From NCBI GenBank assembly GCA_009920915.1, contig RFZB01000012.1, positions 1 to 33,701 of the forward strand: DNA of 33,701 nucleotides, read 5' to 3'. Numbering within the stretch: the stretch's first letter is position 1; every line of letters begins with the position of its first letter. Below the pieces are notes generated by a model, which saw only the letters and a program-made list of their open reading frames with translations, made no database searches and was not told where the DNA came from. Position numbers and translations under genes: made by a program. Of the stretch, positions 9,105 to 16,984 are shown piece after piece. Source of the DNA: Sphingomonadaceae bacterium (lineage in GTDB: Bacteria; Pseudomonadota; Alphaproteobacteria; Sphingomonadales; Sphingomonadaceae).

Positions 9105-9611
9105 TTATTGACCTTCCAAATGCCGGAATTGTCCGTTGCAATAAAGCAATTCTTCTAATCCGCAGCGATTATCCACCTGTTGCACAACACCCGCAAAAAT
9201 CCGGTGCGTGCCAAAATCCATGCTGTTGGCCACGTCGCAGGCAATGCTCGACAGGCTGGTCCGCAATGCAGGCATACCCGCCAGATCATACCAATCGCCA
9301 TCCACAAAGCGGCTGGCTTTGCCTGCAGGGCTGCCAAAGGCCGTGGCGACCGCTTCATCCTCGCGGCTTAAGATGTTTAGAACAAATTTGCCCGAGGCCT
9401 CCAATGTCTGCATCAATGAGGCAGAGCGATTGACGCAAATGAGGACCGACATCGGATCAAAGCTGAGCGAGCACGCGGCCGTTGCGGTCATCCCCGCATC
9501 GCCATCTGGCCCCCGGCTGGTGATGAGATAGACCGCCGAGGCCACATGGCGCATTGCTTGGCGAAAGTCGGCGGCAAGGCTTTGATCTGAGTGGAGTGCA
9601 GGAGTCGTCAT
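9105..9611 (-). CDS. Flavin reductase family protein (HpaC-like)
   Basis: This 168-residue flavin-reductase-like domain protein resembles the small components that supply reduced FMN/FAD to two-component monooxygenases. The N-terminal pattern (DFRQAMRHVASAVYLITS, then GMTATAACSLSFDPMSVLICVN) is the flavin-binding split-barrel signature, and GTHRIFAGVVQQV near the end carries the conserved G-x-H-x-[IL]-F-x-G segment. It is the first gene of the minus-strand run ending in the MDR enzyme. No two-component oxygenase is adjacent, so its partner could be the nitronate-monooxygenase-like protein or lie outside the window. Confidence 0.87.
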   Translation of the reverse strand: MTTPALHSDQSLAADFRQAMRHVASAVYLITSRGPDGDAGMTATAACSLSFDPMSVLICVNRSASLMQTLEASGKFVLNILSREDEAVATAFGSPAGKASRFVDGDWYDLAGMPALRTSLSSIACDVANSMDFGTHRIFAGVVQQVDNRCGLEELLYCNGQFRHLEGQ

Positions 9612-9763
9612 AGAGCTGCGCTAACAGCGAAGTGCAACGGGGTCGAGAGGGGCCATATCTGCCTTTTAGGTAGGGGCAGACTTTGCGCTTGGCCGCGCCC
9701 ACCCCGCAATGCCATAACGTGCAAAACGGCCCAGCTGCCAGCGACTGAAGGAGAGCGCACATC
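9612..9763. other. Divergent promoter region, flavin reductase / yghU
   Basis: This 152-base divergent spacer must hold promoters for both directions. The only clear signal is AAGGAGA ahead of the yghU-like start. A five-base inverted repeat (CTGCC/GGCAG) sits in the middle but is too short to call an operator. Confidence 0.35.
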
Positions 9764-10672
9764 ATGTCTGACGCACAAGACCCCGCCAATAATCAGCCCC
9801 CGGGCTATGTGCCGCCCAAGGTCTGGGTGTGGGATAAGGCGAATGGCGGCCAATTCGCCAACATCAACCGCCCCATTTCGGGCGCAACGAAGGAGGTGAA
9901 GCTTCCCGTTGGTAAGCATCCGTTGCAGCTTTATTCGCTGGGCACGCCCAATGGCGTCAAAGTGACTATCATGCTGGAAGAGTTGCTGGCCAAAGGCCAT
10001 GCGGGCGCGGAATATGATGCGTGGCTGATCAATATTGGCGTGGGCGATCAATTTGGCTCAGACTTTGTCAGCATCAACCCCAATTCCAAAATACCGGCAA
10101 TGCGGGATATGTCCGTCAGCCCCAGCATTCGGCTGTTCGAGAGCGCCTCTATGTTGTTTTATCTGGCTGAGAAATTTGGAGAATTTCTGCCATCTGACCC
10201 GCATAAGCGCGCCGAAACGATGAATTGGGTGATGTGGCAAATGGGCTCTGCCCCCTATGTCGGTGGCGGGCTTGGCCATTTTTACGCCTATGCGCCGTTC
10301 AAAATGCAATACCCCATTGATCGCTTTGCCATGGAAACCAAACGGCAATTGCATGTGCTGGACACACATCTGGCGCAGAACCAGTTCATGGTTGGGGACG
10401 ACTACACAATTGCTGATATTGCGATCTGGCCTTGGTACGGCGCCATTATGCGCGAAGCCTATAATGCGCAGGAATTCCTGTCTGTTCATGAATATACGCA
10501 TCTGGACCGCTGGGTGACCGAAGTGGGCCAGCGCCCTGCCGTGATCCGCGGCCGTATGGTCAACCGGACCTTTGGCCGGCCCGAAACGCAGTTGCGCGAG
10601 CGCCATGATGCCAGCGATTTTGAGAATAACCGTGAAGATATGGTGATCGCACGGGGCGGCCAGCGAATTTAA
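9764..10672 (+). CDS. yghU: Glutathione-dependent disulfide-bond oxidoreductase, YghU-like
   Basis: This 302-residue Nu-class GST homologue resembles E. coli YghU/YfcG, which bind two glutathiones and reduce disulfides and organic hydroperoxides. It has the long N-terminal extension typical of YghU, then the thioredoxin-fold strand PLQLYSLGTPNGVKVTIMLEE, whose Thr-Pro-Asn is the Nu-class active-site motif in place of a catalytic Cys or Ser. The glutathione-binding block NPNSKIPAM and SIRLFESASMLFYLAEKFG follow, and the C-terminal domain holds FMVGDDYTIADIAIWPWYG. The start is fixed by AAGGAGA ten bases upstream. It is monocistronic, followed by a 15-bp hairpin shared with the convergent enoyl-CoA hydratase remnant. 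Confidence 0.9.
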   Translation: MSDAQDPANNQPPGYVPPKVWVWDKANGGQFANINRPISGATKEVKLPVGKHPLQLYSLGTPNGVKVTIMLEELLAKGHAGAEYDAWLINIGVGDQFGSDFVSINPNSKIPAMRDMSVSPSIRLFESASMLFYLAEKFGEFLPSDPHKRAETMNWVMWQMGSAPYVGGGLGHFYAYAPFKMQYPIDRFAMETKRQLHVLDTHLAQNQFMVGDDYTIADIAIWPWYGAIMREAYNAQEFLSVHEYTHLDRWVTEVGQRPAVIRGRMVNRTFGRPETQLRERHDASDFENNREDMVIARGGQRI

Positions 10673-10692
10673 CGGCCGCTCACGGGAAAGAC

Positions 10693-10730
10693 GTTCCGCC
10701 CAAATGCCAATATGTGCATTTGGGCGGAAC
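10693..10730. terminator. Perfect 15-bp hairpin between convergent genes
   Basis: A perfect inverted repeat (GTTCCGCCCAAATGC, eight-base loop, GCATTTGGGCGGAAC) sits between the stop of the yghU-like gene and the stop of the enoyl-CoA hydratase remnant. There is no U-tract on either side, so it is a bidirectional transcript-end hairpin rather than a classical intrinsic terminator. Confidence 0.6.
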
Positions 10731-10736
10731 CTTAAG

Positions 10737-11469
10737 TTACTTGCCGGTCCAATTCCCCGGGCGTTTTTCAATAAAAGCGGCCATGCCCTCGCGCTTGTCT
10801 TCGGTCGCGGTCAGCACTTGGAAAATGCGGCGTTCCATCACCAGGCCTTGATCCAAGGTTGTTTCAAAGGCGGCATTCACCATTTCCTTATTCGCAATCG
10901 CAGCCAGTGGCGGCATGGCGGCAATCTCAGCCGCCGTCTTCAATGCCTCATCCACCAGCGAGGCCAGCGGCACCACGCGCGCAACTAGGCCAGCGCGCTC
11001 TGCCTCTTCGGCGCCCATCATTCGGCCAGTCAGGCACATTTCCATGGCCTTGGCCTTGCCAATCGCACGGGTCAGCCGTTGCGACCCACCCATGCCGGGG
11101 CCAACGCCCAGCTTGATCTCAGGCTGACCAAAGCGCGCCGTATCAGCCGCAATGATGAAGTCTGCCATCATCGCCAGTTCACAGCCGCCGCCCAAGGCAA
11201 AGCCATTAACTGCCGCAATCCAGGGTTTGCGCGTGGTTTTGACCAAATGGCTGGTCCAACGGCTGAAGAAATCATCCGCATAAAATTCTGCGGCTGGCTT
11301 ATCGGCCATTTGCACAGCGCTGCGATGCATCTGCCTCGAACGCGGCGAAAGCCGCAATCAGCTCTTCCAGTACCTGCGAATTCAAGGCGTTCAGCGCCTG
11401 CGGACGATTAAGTGTAATCAGCGTGACGGCCCCGCGCTGGTCCACAAGGATGGTTTCAAACAGGGACAT
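10737..11469 (-). pseudogene. Enoyl-CoA hydratase, broken by an internal frameshifting gap
   Basis: Two frames together make an enoyl-CoA hydratase (crotonase, beta-oxidation). The first starts at the ATG at 11469 (GGGAG upstream) and reads MSLFETILVDQRGAVTLITL to EADASQRC, then hits a stop. The second frame resumes with [11 protein letters not shown] and runs to the normal C-terminus NWTGK. It keeps both catalytic glutamates ([11 protein letters not shown] and FGQPEIKLG). The segment normally between them, about 16 residues ending in an A-F-A-A-G-A-D-I-like motif that forms the first oxyanion-hole strand, is absent near 11310. The reading-frame change requires a missing length of 3n+2 bases. 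A GCA at the join suggests deletion between short direct repeats. As read, no full-length enzyme can be made. Assembly error is possible. Confidence 0.8.
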
Positions 11470-11487
11470 AGGTCTAACTCCCAAATC

Positions 11488-11571
11488 GTCATGCTGAACT
11501 TGTTTCAGCATCCATTATCACAATATCAACGGCCTTGGCGCCAATGGACCCTGAAACAAGTTTAGGGTGAC
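11488..11571. repeat. Inverted pair of sphingomonad REP-like palindromes
   Basis: Two related 26-base elements face each other, at 11488-11513 and 11546-11571, about 20 of 26 positions matching after reverse complementing. Each folds on itself: TGCTGAA, loop CTTGT, TTCAGCA in the first, and ACCCTGAA, loop ACAAG, TTTAGGGT in the second. They share the core 'aacttgtttcag', which I recognise as a common intergenic repeat in sphingomonads. The pair fills the gap between the hydratase remnant and the upstream hydrolase gene inside the operon. Confidence 0.7.
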
Positions 11572-11581
11572 GGATTAGCGC

Positions 11582-12547
11582 CTAAATCGTCGATAGCGGT
11601 TTCCATTCTTCTTCTTGGGGCAAAGGTGCAAAAATCGCATCAAGCAAATCCTTGGTGACGTCTTCGGCGGTGGCAGGCGACCATTTCGGTTGATTATCCT
11701 TATCGACAATCACCGCACGGACGCCTTCCGTAAAATCGGGGCGCACCAACACGCGGCTGGCAATGCGATATTCCATCACCATGTTGGCCGCAAAATCTGC
11801 ACAGCTCAGGCTCTCACGCAGTTGGCGGAGCGCGACTTTGCAGGTTTGCGGGGATTTGGTGCGTAACGTCGCCAATTCCTTCGCTGCCCAGTCTGACGGA
11901 TCTGCCTCAAGCGCGGCGAGCACCTCTTCAAAATGGTCAGATGCGAACAGCCGATTGATCTGCGCGATATTGCCCACAATTCGGGCCTCAGGCGGCGTTG
12001 CGGACAACAGGCTCAAAATACCATCCGCACGGCTTGGGTCTTCGGCGATCCGCGCCTTTGCCTCGGCCAGTTTCTCAGGCTCCAGATAATGTGTTGCAAG
12101 ACCAATGGCGAGGCACTCCGCCCCATCCAACCGCGCCCCTGTGAGGGCGAGAAATGCGCCCAATCGCCCTTCGAGACGCGAAAGATACCAGCCGCCGCCA
12201 ACATCGGGGAACAGGCCAATGCCCGTTTCCGGCATCGCAAAGCGCGTATTGGGGGTGGCAACCCGGAGGCGGGCGGGCTGGCTAATCCCAACGCCACCGC
12301 CCATCGTAATGCCATCCATGAACGCGATAATCGGCTTTTCATAAGTGAACATTAGGTTGTTAAGCTGATATTCCGCATAGAAAAAGCGGCGGCCAGAAGC
12401 GCCAGCATCTTCCAACGCCGATTGGCGCAGAAAGGCGATGTCGCCCCCGGCACAAAAGCCCCGGCCTTCATGATGATCGACAATCACGGCTTCAACGGCG
12501 GGATCATTCCGCCATGCCAAGAGCGCCTCAGTCATGGCGCGAACCAT
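11582..12547 (-). CDS. 3-hydroxyisobutyryl-CoA hydrolase, N-terminus missing
   Basis: This crotonase-fold hydrolase of valine catabolism releases 3-hydroxyisobutyrate from its CoA ester. Signatures are DHHEGRGFCAGGDIAFLRQ, AFMDGITMGGGVGIS, and FAMPETGIGLFPDVGGGWYL with the catalytic Glu and Asp. The first usable ATG is at 12547. However, the same frame continues upstream to about 12604 with the conserved residues AGFISLNRPKAIHALTLE and no start codon before an in-frame stop. That stretch overlaps the last codons of the acyl-CoA dehydrogenase. The normal first dozen or so residues and the start have therefore been lost at the junction. A protein begun at 12547 would lack the first beta-strand of the fold. 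Probably non-functional as read. Confidence 0.8.
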   Translation of the reverse strand: MVRAMTEALLAWRNDPAVEAVIVDHHEGRGFCAGGDIAFLRQSALEDAGASGRRFFYAEYQLNNLMFTYEKPIIAFMDGITMGGGVGISQPARLRVATPNTRFAMPETGIGLFPDVGGGWYLSRLEGRLGAFLALTGARLDGAECLAIGLATHYLEPEKLAEAKARIAEDPSRADGILSLLSATPPEARIVGNIAQINRLFASDHFEEVLAALEADPSDWAAKELATLRTKSPQTCKVALRQLRESLSCADFAANMVMEYRIASRVLVRPDFTEGVRAVIVDKDNQPKWSPATAEDVTKDLLDAIFAPLPQEEEWKPLSTI

Positions 12548-12587
12548 TTCAAGCGTCAGGGCGTGGATAGCCTTAGGCCGGTTCAGA

Positions 12588-13718
12588 CTAATAAAGCCTG
12601 CTTTTGCGCATGATTTGGTTGGTTCCTTCTAGGATAGAATGGACGCGCAAGTCGCGCCAGAAGCGTTCGATGGGGTAGTCCATGAGATAGCCATAGCCGC
12701 CATGAAGCTGGAGCGCGCGGTCCACAATGGCGGAGCCGCTGTCAGTTGCCAAGCGCTTGGCCATAGCAGCGAACTTGGTTTTGTCAGGCGCGTTGGCGGT
12801 CACCTTGGCGGCGGCAAGATAGAGCAAGGCACGCGCGGCTTCTAAATCGGTGGCCATATCCGCCAGCGTGAACTGAGTGTTCTGGAACTCGGCAATGGCT
12901 TTGCCGAACTGCTGGCGCTCTTGCGTATAGCGGATGGCTTCATCCAAACAGCGCTGCGCCCCCCCCAGCGAGCAGGCGCCAATATTTAGGCGCCCACCAT
13001 CAAGCCCAGCCATTGCGAACTTAAAGCCATCGCCTTCTTCGCCCACGCGATTGGCAATGGGGACACGCACCTCTTCCAAAATGAGCTGCGCCGTCGGTTG
13101 GGCGTGCCAGCCCAGCTTCCGTTCCTGCGCGCCAAAGCTAACGCCGGGCATATCCTTGTCAATGACAAGGCAGCTAATGCCCTTCGCCCCAGCATCACCC
13201 GTGCGGACCATGACGACATAGACTTCATTTTCGCCCGCGCCCGAGATGAACTGCTTGGTGCCGGTGACAACATAATGATCACCCTCGCGCCGGGCCGTTG
13301 TCTTCAGCGCCGCCGCATCCGAGCCTGACCCCGGCTCGGTGAGGCAATAGCTGGCAATCTTGTCCATTGAGACAAGGCTGGGCAGATAGCGGCTTTTAAG
13401 ATCCTCCGACCCAAAACAGTCGATCATCCATGCCGCCATATTATGGATCGAGATGAACGCGCTGGTGGTCGGGCAGCCATAGGCCATGGCTTCCATAATC
13501 AGCGCCGCTTCCAGCCGACCCAGACCAATGCCGCCAGAGCCTTCCGACACATAAATCGCGCCAAAGCCCAGCTCAGCCGCGGCCTTAATCGTCGCGCGCG
13601 GGAAGAGGTGCTTCTCATCCCACTCCGCGGCAAACGGCGTAATCGCATCCGCCGTGAACTTGGCCGCCATCTCCTGAATGGCGCGCTGGTCTTCTGTCAG
13701 GTCAAATTGTGTCATCAT
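12588..13718 (-). CDS. Acyl-CoA dehydrogenase (isobutyryl-CoA dehydrogenase-like), C-terminus altered
   Basis: This FAD-dependent acyl-CoA dehydrogenase has about 376 residues and, given its neighbours, probably acts on isobutyryl-CoA from valine. It shows the FAD-binding CLTEPGSGSDAAALKT and FISGAGENEVYVV blocks, QLHGGYGYLMDYPIERFWRDLRV, and the active-site Glu in HSILEGTNQIMR. After IMR the sequence reads KSRLY and stops, where relatives continue about ten residues with a helix like M-I-V-x-R-x-L-L. This tail is out-of-frame reading of the next gene, so the C-terminus is lost at the same gap that removes the hydrolase start. The start ATG at 13718 overlaps the mmsA stop (TGATG). Catalytic residues are intact; folding of the last helix is not. 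Confidence 0.85.
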   Translation of the reverse strand: MMTQFDLTEDQRAIQEMAAKFTADAITPFAAEWDEKHLFPRATIKAAAELGFGAIYVSEGSGGIGLGRLEAALIMEAMAYGCPTTSAFISIHNMAAWMIDCFGSEDLKSRYLPSLVSMDKIASYCLTEPGSGSDAAALKTTARREGDHYVVTGTKQFISGAGENEVYVVMVRTGDAGAKGISCLVIDKDMPGVSFGAQERKLGWHAQPTAQLILEEVRVPIANRVGEEGDGFKFAMAGLDGGRLNIGACSLGGAQRCLDEAIRYTQERQQFGKAIAEFQNTQFTLADMATDLEAARALLYLAAAKVTANAPDKTKFAAMAKRLATDSGSAIVDRALQLHGGYGYLMDYPIERFWRDLRVHSILEGTNQIMRKSRLY

Positions 13719-15214
13719 CACCCCATAGTTGGAATGATAAAGGCATTGCCGCCATCCACAGCACCATCAGGCCAGCGGCTGGTGATCTTCTTCACCTTGG
13801 TCCAGAAGCGAATGCCTTCCATGCCATATTGATCCTGGTCACCAAAGCCAGACCGCTTCCACCCGCCAAAGCTGTGATAGGCGACAGGCACGGGGATCGG
13901 CACGTTAATACCCACCATGCCGACATTCACACGGGCCGCAAATTCACGCGCGGCATGGCCATTGCGCGTGAAGATGGCAACGCCATTGCCATATTGATGT
14001 GCCGAGGGCAGCGTGAGCGCCTCTTCAAAGCTTTGCGCCCGCACAATCTGGAGCACGGGGCCGAAGATTTCTTCTTTGTAAGACGACATATCGGTCGTCA
14101 CATGGTCGAACAGCGTTGGCCCCACGAAAAAGCCCTTTTCATGGCCCTGCAGCGTAAAGCCGCGGCCATCAATGACCAGCTCTGCGCCTTCGTCCACGCC
14201 CTTTTGGATCCAGCCTTCGACCTTTTCCTTATGCGCTTGCGTGACCACCGGGCCATAATGCGCCTCAGCATCGGTTGAGATACCAACTTTCAAGGCGTGG
14301 ATGGCGGGGATCAGCTTTTCTTTCAGGCGCTCGGCTGTCTCATGGCCCACGGGCACTACGACGGGCAGCGCCATGCAGCGTTCACCCGCTGAGCCAAAGG
14401 CGGCGCCTGCCAGATCATTCACCACTTGGTCCAAATCCGCATCCGGCATCACAATGCCATGGTTCTTGGCACCGCCCATCGCCTGCACGCGCTTTCCAGC
14501 CGCCACGCCGCGCTGATAAACATAATGCGCAATATCCGACGAGCCGACAAAGCTGACTGCTGCAATGGCTGGGTGATCCAAAATGGCGTCGACCATTTCT
14601 TTATCGCCATGCACCACCTGCAAAATCCCTTCAGGCGCGCCGGCTTCCAACATCAGTTCAGCCAGACGCACAGGCACGGATGGATCACGTTCCGACGGCT
14701 TCACAATAAAGGCATTGCCCACCGCAATTGCAGGGCCAAACATCCACATCGGGATCATCGCCGGGAAGTTAAAGGGCGTAATGCCCGCGCCCAGCCCCAA
14801 AGGCTGGCGGACTGAGTAGACATCAATGCCGGGGCCCGCACCTTGCGTATATTCGCCCTTCAGCAAATGTGGCAGGCCGCAGGCAAACTCAATCACTTCC
14901 AGCCCGCGCTGGATATCGCCCTTGCTGTCCGCAATCACCTTGCCATGTTCGGCTGACAGCATATGGGCCAGATCGTCCATATTGTCCTCAATCAGCCGCT
15001 TGAAATCAAACATCACGCGCGCCCGGCGCTGCGGGTTGGTCGCTGCCCAAGCCGGCTGTGCGGCAAGCGCCGCTTGCACCGCGCGCTCCAGCACCGCTGC
15101 ATCCCCCAAAACCACTTGCGCTTGAACACCACCTTCATTGGGGTTGAACACATCGCCAAAACGCTTGGGCGCGCTCCCCGCCCCGCCCACAATGAAATGA
15201 TCAATCTGACGCAT
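13718..15214 (-). CDS. mmsA: Methylmalonate-semialdehyde dehydrogenase (CoA-acylating)
   Basis: This 498-residue CoA-dependent aldehyde dehydrogenase converts methylmalonate semialdehyde to propionyl-CoA at the end of valine breakdown. The diagnostic features are ITPFNFPAMIPMWMFGPAIA, KPSERDPSVPVRLAELMLEAG, the cofactor region SFVGSSDIAHYVYQRG, and GSAGERCMALPV with catalytic Cys280. The canonical aldehyde-dehydrogenase Glu is replaced by Gly/Ala around AMGGAKNH, as usual in this family. GGAGAG six bases before the ATG supports the start. It opens the core valine cluster and is followed without a gap by the acyl-CoA dehydrogenase. The 3-hydroxyisobutyrate dehydrogenase gene (mmsB), often part of such clusters, is not in the window. 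Confidence 0.93.
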   Translation of the reverse strand: MRQIDHFIVGGAGSAPKRFGDVFNPNEGGVQAQVVLGDAAVLERAVQAALAAQPAWAATNPQRRARVMFDFKRLIEDNMDDLAHMLSAEHGKVIADSKGDIQRGLEVIEFACGLPHLLKGEYTQGAGPGIDVYSVRQPLGLGAGITPFNFPAMIPMWMFGPAIAVGNAFIVKPSERDPSVPVRLAELMLEAGAPEGILQVVHGDKEMVDAILDHPAIAAVSFVGSSDIAHYVYQRGVAAGKRVQAMGGAKNHGIVMPDADLDQVVNDLAGAAFGSAGERCMALPVVVPVGHETAERLKEKLIPAIHALKVGISTDAEAHYGPVVTQAHKEKVEGWIQKGVDEGAELVIDGRGFTLQGHEKGFFVGPTLFDHVTTDMSSYKEEIFGPVLQIVRAQSFEEALTLPSAHQYGNGVAIFTRNGHAAREFAARVNVGMVGINVPIPVPVAYHSFGGWKRSGFGDQDQYGMEGIRFWTKVKKITSRWPDGAVDGGNAFIIPTMG

Positions 15215-15297
15215 GTGCGACTCTCCGAAAAATGATATTCGCCAAAGCCCATAGGCTTGAGCGCTGAGGACACCAAAGAAAAATTCCCTTACAGGGC

Positions 15298-16089
15298 TTA
15301 GCGCGGTGGCATGCGGATCGCGCCATCCAGACGGATCGTCTGGCCGTTAAAATAGCTGTTACGCACTAGTTCAAGAACCAAGCTCGCAAATTCTTCCGGT
15401 TTGCCCAATCGCTTGGGAAAAGGCACCGATGCGGCCAGTTGATCAAACATGGCAGGTGCCCGGTCTTTCATGCCCAACATCGGCGGCGTCGCAAAAATGC
15501 CGGGCATGATCGAATTCACCCGAATACCCAGCTCCATCAAATCGCGCGCCATGGGCAGCACCAGACCGTTGACGCCTGCTTTGCACGACCCATAGGCCAC
15601 TTGGCCGATTTGCGCATCTTGCGCGGCGGCAGACGCCGTGAGCGTAATCACCCCACGTTCCCCATCGTCCAAGGGTTCAAGGCTTGCCATGCCAAGCGCA
15701 GAGAGGGAGGCCACGCGATAGCTGGACACCAAAATCCCTTCGGCTGAAAAGGCGTAATCCTCTGTCGACAGCCGCGTATAGGCCTGTTTTTCCTTGTTCC
15801 AGCCGACTGTCTTGCCGCGACGAGAGATCTGCGCGCAATGGACGAGAATGCGTTCTTGCCCATGCGCCGCACGCGCCTTTTCAAAGCCCGCCAAAACGGC
15901 CTCTTCGCTGGTAATATCAACATGGCAGAAAAGACCGCCAATGGCGGCGGCAATTTCTTCGCCTTTGTCTGCATTCACATCGAAGATCGCAACCTTAAAG
16001 CCCGCCGCCGCCAAGGCTTCTGCACTGGCGCGGCCCAAACCGGAGGAACCGCCTGTCACCACTGCGGAAAAGCTGGTGTCAAATTTCAT
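15298..16089 (-). CDS. Short-chain dehydrogenase (3-hydroxyacyl-CoA dehydrogenase-like), unusual NAG motif
   Basis: This 263-residue SDR resembles type-2 3-hydroxyacyl-CoA dehydrogenases in length and C-terminus (VPFPKRLGKPEEFASL, then YFNGQTIRLDGAIRMPPR). The cofactor motif TGGSSGLG is at residues 12-19, and the catalytic Ser153, Tyr166 and Lys170 are present in TASAAAQDAQIGQVAYGSCK. The usual N-[NC]-A-G segment reads HCAQ at residues 84-87. The next segment (STEDYAFSAEGILVSS) also lacks the Asn usually completing the SDR tetrad. Start supported by GGGAGG five bases upstream. It lies 83 bases ahead of mmsA and may share its transcript, with a weak CCCT/AGGG hairpin plus T-run in between. Confidence 0.85.
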   Translation of the reverse strand: MKFDTSFSAVVTGGSSGLGRASAEALAAAGFKVAIFDVNADKGEEIAAAIGGLFCHVDITSEEAVLAGFEKARAAHGQERILVHCAQISRRGKTVGWNKEKQAYTRLSTEDYAFSAEGILVSSYRVASLSALGMASLEPLDDGERGVITLTASAAAQDAQIGQVAYGSCKAGVNGLVLPMARDLMELGIRVNSIMPGIFATPPMLGMKDRAPAMFDQLAASVPFPKRLGKPEEFASLVLELVRNSYFNGQTIRLDGAIRMPPR

Positions 16090-16224
16090 AATGTCCTCCC
16101 GACTCTTGGTCTTAGCGCTGTTTATAGCCGTCTTCGCTAGCCGCTTGAGGCGCGACTTGCCAAGGACAGTCTTTGGATCATAGGCTTTGCCTCAAAAGGG
16201 CAACCAACATGAGAGGGCAAAGCT

Positions 16225-16971
16225 GTGACAATCGACCCGTTGTTTGATTTTTCGGGCAAGGTTGCCCTTGTCACGGGCGGAAGCCGCGGCCTTGGCTATC
16301 ACATGGCCAAGGCCTTGGCCGCGCGTGGGGCGGATGTCATCATCGCCAGCCGCAAGATTGAGGCGTGCGAAGCCGTCGCGTCTGAAATCCGGTCCATGGG
16401 TCGCCAAGCCTTGCCCTATGCCGCCCATATTGGCCGCTGGGCGGAATGTGATGCCCTTATCAACGCAGCTTACAACACCTTTGGCCGCGTTGATCTGTTG
16501 ATTAACAATGCGGGAATGTCCCCCGCTTGCCCCAGCCATGAGGTGACTGAGAGCCTGTTTGAGTCCGTCATGAACCTGAATTTTAAAGGGCCATTTCGGC
16601 TGGCATCGCAAATCGGCCATCGCATGGCTGAGGGCAATGGGGGAGCCATTCTCAACATCAGCTCAATTGCCTCCCAACGCGCAACGCCAGGGGCCGTGCC
16701 CTATGCCGGTGCAAAGGCTGCACTGAACGCAATGACAGTTTCACTTTCGCAAGAATATGCCCCCAAAGTGCGCGTCAACGCGATTTGCGCCGGGGCTTTC
16801 CTCACCGATATTGCGCAAGCCTGGAGCCCCGAACAGCGCGAAAGCCAGCCCGTTGCTTTGGGCCGCCCGGGCCAACCTGAGGAAATCGTCACCGCAGCGC
16901 TGATGCTATTGAGCCCAGCCTCAAGCTATACAACTGGCGTGGTTCTGGGCGTGGATGGCGGCAGAAGGTAA
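16225..16971 (+). CDS. Short-chain dehydrogenase/reductase (FabG-like)
   Basis: This 248-residue classical SDR has TGGSRGLG at residues 17-24, a standard LLINNAGMSP motif, the catalytic Ser in NISSIASQRA, and Y-A-G-A-K for the Tyr and Lys. The C-terminus YTTGVVLGVDGG is typical of FabG-like enzymes. The Arg after the second strand (IIASRKIEACE) suggests NADP(H). The start is a GTG at 16225, with GAGAGGG seven bases before it; an ATG at 16209 is out of frame. It diverges from the preceding SDR and ends 13 bases from a convergent unknown gene. The substrate is unknown. Confidence 0.88.
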   Translation: MTIDPLFDFSGKVALVTGGSRGLGYHMAKALAARGADVIIASRKIEACEAVASEIRSMGRQALPYAAHIGRWAECDALINAAYNTFGRVDLLINNAGMSPACPSHEVTESLFESVMNLNFKGPFRLASQIGHRMAEGNGGAILNISSIASQRATPGAVPYAGAKAALNAMTVSLSQEYAPKVRVNAICAGAFLTDIAQAWSPEQRESQPVALGRPGQPEEIVTAALMLLSPASSYTTGVVLGVDGGRR

Positions 16972-16984
16972 CCGCGCAAAGGGC

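Noticed and set aside
11299-11511. Start of the hydratase frame at 11511 (MLKQVQHDD...)
   Set aside because: The first residues are a translation of the REP-like repeat; the ATG at 11469 with GGGAG and the family-typical MSLFETI start is the real one.
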